This document shows, piece after piece, positions 56,816 to 64,000 of a stretch of 64,000 nt of DNA. Made by a program: the position numbers and the translations under genes. How positions within the stretch are numbered: position 1 is the first letter of the stretch; each line of letters begins with the position of its first letter. The notes beneath the pieces were generated by a model that searched no databases, had not been told where the DNA came from, and saw only the letters and a list, made by a program, of their open reading frames with translations. The stretch is from Diplolepis rosae. Taxonomy: Eukaryota; Arthropoda; Insecta; Hymenoptera; Diplolepididae. The DNA lies in the NCBI GenBank assembly GCA_030998225.1, contig JAPYXD010000391.1, positions 1,302,001-1,366,000 of the forward strand, written 5' to 3'.

Positions 56816-57045
56816 TGATAGTAAAAAAGAATATTTTTCTACTAGCGGGTCATAAAGTGCATTTTATTGACCCCTGTGAGGCAAAAAACTCCATTTTTTG
56901 ACCCGCTCAGTAGAAAAAAATTGTGTGCAAGACGGAAAAAACATTTATTTTGCTCGTGTGATTGTTGTCCCCACTTTTCTCGGGCATCAAACTTCACACT
57001 CGCAAAACAAACTTTTTTTTCTCTTGCTGCGCAATATTCTATTTC
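56816..57045 (-). repeat. AATAGTATATT-family unit, reverse orientation
   Basis: CTACTAGCGGGTCATAAAGT, ATTTTTTGACCCGCTCAGTA and CAAACTTCACACTCGCAAAA are the reverse of the phrases at 48580-48620 and 52700-52800. It ends GCGCAATATTCTATTT, the inverse of a boundary motif. Confidence 0.6.
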
Positions 57046-57974
57046 CAAACCTCAACAGTTTAAAAATTCACTATATAAGAAGTTTTAATATCATACTAAA
57101 ATAAAAAAAAACCTCTTGTGAAATATTTTCGATCACAGAACGCAAAAAGATATTTTACACAAAAAAATGTTTAATGTAAATCTCGAGTGGAATGATCCAT
57201 TTGTCAAAAACCCAAATTTTTTTTGAATTTTACGAATATTTTTTCTGCCTCTGTCTATTTGTTCCAAATATTTAAGTGTGCTTTTAGTTATGATTGCATG
57301 ATACATGTGAGTTGTGGTTTGCCTATTAGTCTCTGGTGGTCGGAACCAATAAAATTCTCCTTTTTTGATCTTCTATTGACCTTGACGTGACTAAATGCGT
57401 TAATTAATGGGTCACTGTAGTAGGTATCGATGCATAGTGTTTACAATGAGTGGGCTGCTGTTAGCGTAGTTAGCTAACAGAGTTTGTTTTAGATAACTGG
57501 CCGTGTGCAGAAGTGATAAGGGTGTAGGGTGACACGTGTGTTCCCGCATTGCTGACGATTTAGGGCTGGTTTCACCCTTCAACGCCACATTATGCCATAC
57601 GCCCTTTTCGGTACCGCCCGATGATTTATGCTAGTTACTGTCACTCAACATATCAACACTTACGACCTTGTTAGATTGCGATAAACATTTTTTTCGAATA
57701 AACTTACGTAAAGAACTCATCTCCCATTAATTTGAAACTAACTATACCCACGTATTTTGATGCGCTGATTACGAATATGACGATGAAAATACCCGCAAAT
57801 TTGATTTTAAAGGTAAAAACTAAAAAAAAAGTGATTTTACAAGTTTTTTCATTTCATGTTGATAGATATTGATTTAGAAAAAAAATATTTGTTACAACAG
57901 TTGTAGTGGATGGAAATATCTATTCTTAATGTTCCACACATTTTTGCCCTAAAACCATCATTTTTCGAGAAAAA
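57046..57974. other. Apparently single-copy stretch
   Basis: Positions 57285-57660 are GC-balanced and not repeated in the window. No long open frame was found. Confidence 0.35.
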
Positions 57975-58010
57975 TGAGATTAAATGGAATCAAAAAGACA
58001 GGCACACAAT

Positions 58011-59449
58011 CCCAGGTGGAAATTTACAACTGGCTTGGTACCGCGCCAGTACCGCCGGGCGGATGTCGGTACTGGCATTGTACTGGCATAATACCGGGTG
58101 GAAAACGGCTGGGTACTGGTATTCGTCCGAAATGTCACTCGGCTGGGAGTTGTTTGTCGGTACTGGCGCGGTACTAAAAATGGTACTATGCCTGTACCAA
58201 ATATCTGTACCGGCGCTGTACTGGAAATAGTAGTATGCCTGTACCGAAGGACTGTACTGGCGCGGTACTGGCATTAGTACAAAATGTACCGAAAATCTGT
58301 ATTGTACTAAGATAAAAAATACAGGGAAAGTTTGAGTTAAGACTAATATTTACCGTTTTGAACGGCAACGGAGGGATATTCGCTGGGTAGGTTAAGTTCA
58401 CTGTTTTCAAAGTAAAATATCTGTTTTCAAGCTAGAAAATTTTTTCTGAGTAAATTGACAATACTTTTTCGTTACACGTACACCGAAAAAAAATCTCAGT
58501 AGGTTTGACTACTTTTTAACTTACATTCCGTAGTTTGTAAAGGCCCCAGTGTCATTTTTGAAGTTAAGTGAACTGCAGGAACATAGGTAAATCAAATAAG
58601 ATCAGTAGTTGAATCGATGAATATTCTTAGTACATTTCAAAACTTTATTTACTTTCAAGCAGTCTTTAATTTACTATTTTTATATACAAACCTACCTACA
58701 AACACACATTCCCCCCCTCTACACTACACAAACGCTCGTTTGGGTAGTATTAAAAATTATTCTTAACGCTGCGGGTTCGAACCCTCTCTACTTAGAATTA
58801 ACGCATTACTAACCTAACGACTAAGCCTCTCGGCTGCGCACGCTTGGAATACAAGAAAGAAAATAGCGCTTATAACCTTCAACTACTGCAGGGCTGTGTA
58901 AGAAGTGTATAGGCCCCGTGTAATCGGGAATTTTTAGATTTTATCCCAATTTACGATTCAGATAAAAATTTTTAAGATTTTTAATTATTAAGTCGATTTT
59001 CTATAAAATAAAATATTTTTGAAGGAAAGCGATCAAATTATTGAATTTATTAAAGAACATTACATAATAAAAAGATTTATATACATTTTAGAATTATTAA
59101 CTTTGATTATTGTATATTAGTGATACTCTCAAGAGTGAAATCAACGTATGTTCAGAATCTAAAAATTTTGAGTTTATTCAATTCCAAAAATATGATGAAA
59201 CTTTGGAATCAAGAAAATTATCTCATAACGAAATTATGCATTCAAGTTCGCAATAAGTTATTCCAACTTATGAAGTACTATTAAAAAAAATAGTACACAT
59301 AGACTCCATACTGGGACAATACTATACCAGTACCGCGCCAACGCTCGGCGCGGTACTAATGATCAGTACTGGCATTGCTCCTCATTTACAACTGGCGCGG
59401 TACAATGCCGTTCGTAAGATCCGGCATAAGTCCAACTTTTCCGCCTGGG
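58011..59449. mobile_element. CCCAGGYGG element rich in GTACCGCGCCAGTAC words
   Basis: The ends CCCAGGTGGAAATTTACAAC and AACTTTTCCGCCTGGG are inverted. AT flanks both sides (58009-58010 and 59450-59451), and joining the flanks gives CACACAATGGGG, as in an intact minisatellite unit. The outer parts (58030-58320 and 59300-59405) are packed with GTACTGGCGCGGTAC palindromes. The middle holds AT-rich DNA and a tRNA-like sequence. The block at 12086 is a relative. Confidence 0.75.
58730..58845 (-). mobile_element. Possible tRNA-derived SINE head
   Basis: On the reverse strand CAGCCGAGAGG (58826-58836) resembles a pol III A box, and GGTTCGAACCC (58773-58783) is a near-perfect B box. Their starts are 53 nt apart, as in tRNA genes. 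The B box lies in a T-arm-like context, GGGTTCGAACCC. D-arm-like GAGGCTTAGTCGTTAGG follows the A box. Cloverleaf pairing in the anticodon arm is poor, so a functional tRNA is unlikely. The 3' end is undefined. Confidence 0.45.
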
Positions 59450-59728
59450 ATGGGGAGTTTTATTCAACTCAAATTATCCCCTATTGAATGGAATCAAATA
59501 GACATTGACACGATGGGGACTTTTAATCAATTCAAATTATCCCTTATTAAATGGAATCAAACATACATGTACAAAATGGGGAGTTGTATTCAATTCAAAT
59601 TATCCCCAATTAAATGGGAACAAATAGACATGTACACGATGGGGACTTTTTCTCAATTCAAATCATCCCTTATTAAATGAAATCAAACAGACATGCACAC
59701 AATGGGGACTTTTTATCAATTCAAATCC

Positions 59729-59890
59729 CTTGTCGGTCTCGTTTTGCGTGCAGAAATTCAATTGTCCCGCACTAGTGCTGTCAAATTTTAAGTTTGTGGA
59801 AAATCAACTTTCGCTAAGCAAAACTTGAAATTTTACTAAAGTAGTGCGAGAAAATCAACTTTCCGCATGCAAAACGATACCAACTTTTGT
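59729..59890. repeat. GTGCGG foldback unit, single copy
   Basis: GTCTCGTTTTGCGTGCAG pairs with CGCATGCAAAACGATACC, with inner TCCCGCACTAGTGC and TAGTGCGAGAAAATC. It is a diverged copy of the units at 13595-14175. Confidence 0.6.
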
Positions 59891-60951
59891 AAAAAATATT
59901 TTTTTCCTAGATCAATATTTATCGACGAAAATAAAAAAAGTTGTTAAAAACACTTTTTTTTTTAGTTTTGACCTTGAAAATCAAATTTGTGGGTATAGTG
60001 AGTTTAAAATGTATCGACGGTAAGTGCTTTTCGGAAGTGCACCCTTTTTTCTCTTTATCCTCCTCCTTCCTTTTCTTAGAAATATTTTTTAAAAATTATC
60101 AAATATTTCTTGGAAAAGCTACTTCTTTGTGAAAATTTATTTTAAGGCAGTCGTTTTTTGAGAAGTTTTACATTTTTTTTACTCTCTCAAAAAATATTGA
60201 ACGCAAGTACTGGAAATTTCTTTTTCGCAACACCGTACGAGAAATTTGCACTTTGCACACCGAAAAAATTTTCACAAAATGACAGATTCCCGATTATCTT
60301 AAAAGTGTGCGGGAATGTCATGATTCCGCACACTTAATTATGCGGGAATATTGGTTCGTGCACACTATCTTTTGCGCACATTTTTCGTTACGCTAAGTGC
60401 GAACTCCCCGTACAGTATTGCAAAAAATAACAATCGCCTTCGTCGAGAATCACCAACTTCTCGCACTAGTATCATAATATACTATAGTGTTGTGATTATT
60501 CAAATAATGTAGAGTAAACAACATCATAGAATGTAATATTGTAATATTTTTCTTGGTTTTGCTGTTATATCATTAATTAAATTGATGTAATTGACTTCTG
60601 CAACGCAGAAATTTAATCATTATATTTACAGTTTCCTGTAGAACCTATAAAAAAAATTAGGAAAACAAAAGGATGAATTTTAATGTCGAAAAACTGTCAT
60701 TTTTTTCATAAAATTTGACATTTATCTGCACCTTGCCAAAAAATCACGACTTATGAATTTTTTTAGAAACGAGAGTTTTTACAGATTATTTCGGAGGTTC
60801 TGTTTTAAATTATACGTATTCTCGAATCTTTAAAATCCGATTTGAAACTCTGTTCATTCACAATCACTGTAAAACCAAGAAAAAGTATTTAAAACTTTAT
60901 AAATATAAAAATTCCCGAAAAACGATTGCCTAGTCCCTTTAAGGGGAGTAT
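59891..60951. other. AT-rich stretch with a GTGTGCGGGAA hairpin
   Basis: Near 60305-60335 AAGTGTGCGGGAATGTCATG and ATTCCGCACACTT form a small hairpin, possibly a relic of the GTGCGG family. No gene was recognised. Confidence 0.35.
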
Positions 60952-61677
60952 CCCGTGCAGAAATTTTGGTGGGGCACCGATCGGGCCCCGATCGGGAAAA
61001 ATGTGGCCCCGATAGGGTAATCTGTCTAGCGCCAGATCAGTAATGAAACGTCCTACCCGATCGGGCCCAGATCTGGGCTCGCAAAATGGGGGCCCGATCT
61101 GGTCCAGATATGGCCCCTTCTAATTTTGTATTTTTAAAAATAGTAACATTTAAAGGCTTTTCGTTTAATAACAATAAATAGTTGGTTCAAAAAAATTTAT
61201 TTCATTAATTCAGATTAGTGATGCAACAGTATAATTAAAAGTATAAAAACAGTATAATCTTCAAACACACTTTCGTAGTCTGTAGAACTATTCGATTCTT
61301 CTGAATCTAAAAATAAATTACATTATTAATCATTTTCTTTCTAAAAAATTCACTTTGGAAAATTGAATATACGATATAAAAAATAATGAAACACAATAAC
61401 GTTCTACACTTAAAATTATAATTTACTTTTCAAATTACCGTTAATAAAAAAATATTTCCGAACTCGCCATGTACTTTTTGCTTTTGGCATTTTAATATCA
61501 ATATAGTCACTATACAATATCAGGACCACAACACAAAATTCGAAAATAATTTTGTCTATCATAATCCGATGTGGTTCCAACCCGGGCCACACCATGTGCC
61601 CTCCTGCAGCCACATGTGGAAAATCCGATCAGGCCCGGATCGGGACTTGGAAACAAATTGGGCAATTTCTGCACGGG
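60952..61677. mobile_element. CCCGTGCAG element with CCGATCGGG words
   Basis: The ends CCCGTGCAGAAATTTTGG and GGCAATTTCTGCACGGG are inverted, with AT on both flanks (60950-60951 is AT, 61678-61679 is AT). Both end regions are rich in GGGCCCCGATCGGG-like words, and the 726-bp centre is AT-rich. It belongs with the elements at 49222 and 49715. Confidence 0.75.
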
Positions 61678-61699
61678 ATCTGGTAATCCGTGTCTTTTT

Positions 61700-63093
61700 A
61701 CATTCTCATCATGGATGAGAAGGTATTGGTTTTATGTGAAAAATGACTTTCGAAATTTTCATCAAATCTTTACGTTTTGAGACCCCCTGAGTCAGAAAAA
61801 ATGGTTTTTACGAAAGTGTCTGTCTGTCTGTCTGTCTGTAGGTCGTGTGCGGCATAACTCTCGATAGAATTATCAGATTGAATTGAGCTTTGGTACACTT
61901 TATCGGAGCCGAAAAAGTAAGGACAAGTTCGTTAACCAGCCACATCCAATCAAAAATGAGGGATGGAGCACTACTTTTGTGTTTTTGAAAATAATTTTTT
62001 GAAAAAATCAAAAATTCCAATCCTGGTTTTTGATAGTGCTCATAAATCTCTACAAATTATCCTAATAACATTTTTTGATTAAATCAAAATTAGAAATGTT
62101 ACAGCATATTCAAATTCGAAAAAAGTCAATATCAAAATTCCATTTTCCAGTTAAATTATACGAGATACGAAAAAACGTTATGATACAATATTATTGAATA
62201 CATAAAGACCTACAAATTTGAATTGTAACATTTTTTCATAAGATGCATATTTTTCTTTTTAATTAAAAAAAAAAAATATTGAAAATCCAAAATTCAATTT
62301 TTTAACAATAATATTGGAAATACCAAAAAAACGTAAGAATACAAAGTTGTTCGTTTCAGAAAGATCTACAAATTTTGTCTGACACAGTTTCTGATAAAAG
62401 ATATATTTTTCGTTTCAGTTCCAAAAAATACGATAAAAATGAAAAAATTCCATTTTTTAGACAAAATATGTGAGATACAAAAAAAACATTTAGATGGAAA
62501 ATTGTTTGCCTAAATGAGGTCTACAAATTCTGATGAAGAAATTTCGGGACAGGATGTATATTTTATGTTTTGATTTTTAATATTGAAAAAATTCGATTTT
62601 TCTCACCAAAATATGTGAGATACGAAATAAGCGTTGTTCTGCAAAATCGTTTCCTTAAATAAAGTCTACGATTGTTTTTCCTTTTTAGATATGTGGAAGA
62701 AAGTAAATTCTTTTAATCATGTAATTTATTAAAAAGTTATACTAAAATGTATACAGAAAATCGAGCGCGAAGCGCGAGTGTCATGATAAGAATGTGTTCC
62801 TTAAGGCCGATAGAGCCTTAAGTAAATTGAATTTCCTGTTTCACTTAAATTCAAAAAGAAATTCAGTGACTTTGAGAAAATGTGTAATTCACATCATCTG
62901 TAATATTATTATAAAATTGGTTTGAGCTTCAGTATCAAAATATAAGAAATAAACTTAAATGTATGCGAAGAGCACAAGACGATCGAGCATTACGGAGCGC
63001 GAAGCGCGACGATCGAATCGCGCGCCCTAGGCGCGCTCAAACTTGCGAGCTGCGCGCGAAGCGCGCGATGAGAATGTGCCCGCGAAGCGGGCA
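61700..63093 (-). mobile_element. Element E, copy E4
   Basis: This reverse copy runs from ACATTCTCATC at 61700 to GCCCGCGAAGCGGGC ending at 63092. It keeps the complete tail (AGTGTCTGTCTG tract, AGGTCGTGTGCGGCATAACT, AAAAAGTAAGGACAAGTTCG), four units of about 150 bp and the palindromic head. At 1394 bp it is the best candidate for a full-length reference copy. Confidence 0.8.
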
Positions 63094-64000
63094 GATTTTT
63101 TTTTCTATTTCTCAAAGAATTTTATTTCATAGTAAAAATAATCCGTTTCTCCCAAATTTTTTACAGTGTAAAGTATAGAGATTGAACTAAAAAAAAAAAA
63201 TCATTTTTTTTGTTTTTTTATTGTATTTGTTGACAAAATAGTGGCCTCAAAAATGTCCTCCTTTCCAGCTTTCGCTCAAATATTTCGGGAACGGTTGACC
63301 CGAAAATGAAAAATAAAAAAGATTTATAGTCTGTATAGTTTTGGCTATCGTGTGAACTACAATCAGAAATTTTTTTTTGAAAAAAAAATGGCCGACTTTT
63401 GAATTTTTCGACCTCATTTTTGCAAGTTAAATTGTCCATAACTTTGTTAAATAACAATATTTGTTCATGATCGTAGTTCACACGATAGAGACACACTTGA
63501 TGATTTTTTGAAAAATTATGACCAGAATCTCCCCTTAAATCTATTTTTAGATAGGAAGATAATTCGAAAAGCGTAAAATTATTCTGAACATGCAAAGCCT
63601 CAGTCTTGCGTGCAATCTCTGACTAATTACTGGCGTCATAATTAAATAGTATCGTAGCAGGTTACAATTTGATGTCAATTTTCATTTATAAATTCTGGAA
63701 ACCAAAGGAAGTACTGACTATTAATTAACCCTTCCCTATTGTTTGGTTTATTGTGGAATATTCTTAAAATTCCAGTAGAAAAAAATTATTAAAAATTTGT
63801 ATAAATTAGAATTTTTTAATGATAAAGATTCGCACCTTTCTTCGCTTTCCTATTTTATTTTGATCTTGTCAGATAAAAGTGTCTCATCTCGTTTAGAAGA
63901 CATTCGTTCTGGTTCGACGCCTCAAGCTGGAGAGAATTCGTAATCGCTAAATAAAAATTACGCTAACGACCAGAAACCGGGAAACAATTGTGTGAGGTGC
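63094..64000. other. AT-rich right edge without recognised gene
   Basis: CTATCGTGTGAACTAC near 63346 and GTAGTTCACACGATAG near 63472 are inverted copies enclosing about 110 bp. The reverse ORF at 63218-63595 (125 codons) spans that inverted repeat and has no recognisable domain. Confidence 0.4.

Larger units (their letters stand above)
57975..59727 (+). repeat. 63-bp minisatellite split by a 1.4-kb element
   Basis: ATGGGG starts units at 59450, 59513, 59576, 59639 and 59702, exactly 63 bp apart. Units alternate between a GGGGAG type and a GGGGAC type in the first four, so the higher-order period is 126 bp. Because 63 is divisible by three, 59375-59680 is an open frame of 21-residue repeats, which I regard as a by-product. 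The sequence at 57975-58010 (ATTAAATGGAATCAAAAAGA, CAGGCACACAAT) matches the end of a unit, so the element at 58011-59449 sits inside the array. Confidence 0.8.

Noticed and set aside
59375..59680. 101-codon ORF with 21-residue repeats as a repeat protein
   Set aside because: The frame follows from the 63-bp unit length; it starts inside the neighbouring element and has no other support.
63218..63595. 125-codon reverse ORF as a gene
   Set aside because: It spans an inverted repeat, is Phe/Lys/Asn-rich as expected for AT-rich DNA, and has no recognisable domain.

Overview
This is AT-rich eukaryotic nuclear DNA, almost certainly arthropod and most plausibly insect. The evidence is a decayed R1-clade non-LTR retrotransposon, many MITEs with TA or TTAA target duplications, long stretches without coding potential, and one short candidate exon with insect-like splice sites. 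The species cannot be identified; a hymenopteran with a repeat-rich genome is only a guess. There are no operons, CRISPR arrays or bacterial genes.

Coding content is sparse. Positions 3-1595 hold the 3' part of a DDE-transposase-like gene that runs off the left edge. Positions 32186-34745 hold a reverse-strand R1-like retrotransposon with a frameshifted ORF1 and an ORF2 whose endonuclease is joined to the extreme C-terminus, so the reverse transcriptase is missing. A 63-nt open exon candidate (31182-31244) has an acceptor and a donor and may belong to a host gene with huge introns. Most other ORFs are chance openings in repeats.

Left part (1-13 kb): the transposase-like gene, a pogo-like MITE nested between inverted arms, a mariner-like MITE with a 22-G run, a 1.5-kb array of AGTACT words, and arrays of an ATTCGGATT word. 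Positions 13-31 kb: a GTGCGG foldback array, a possible solo LTR, several MITE families made of their own short palindromic words, a 518-bp tandem duplication, and diverged repeats of about 155 bp. Positions 28.4-29.8 kb and 48.5-53 kb: modular units that share the boundary motif AATAGTATATT. Positions 31-35 kb: the retrotransposon between inverted arms, then two hairpins. Positions 41-48 kb: a 169-bp tandem array split by a piggyBac-like foldback, then three copies of a 1.2-1.8 kb element (called element E here) in alternating orientation. Positions 49-64 kb: nested MITEs, a 122-bp tandem array, a 63-bp minisatellite split by a 1.4-kb element, a possible tRNA-derived SINE, and a fourth copy of element E.

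The most informative feature is the nesting. Several insertions can be compared with an uninterrupted paralogue inside the same window, which fixes element ends and target duplications directly: TA for 17073-17321, 49222-49402, 49715-52295 and 24268-24438; TTAA for 41790-43061; AT for 58011-59449. A second recurring theme is that each MITE family is internally built from many degenerate copies of one family-specific short palindrome.
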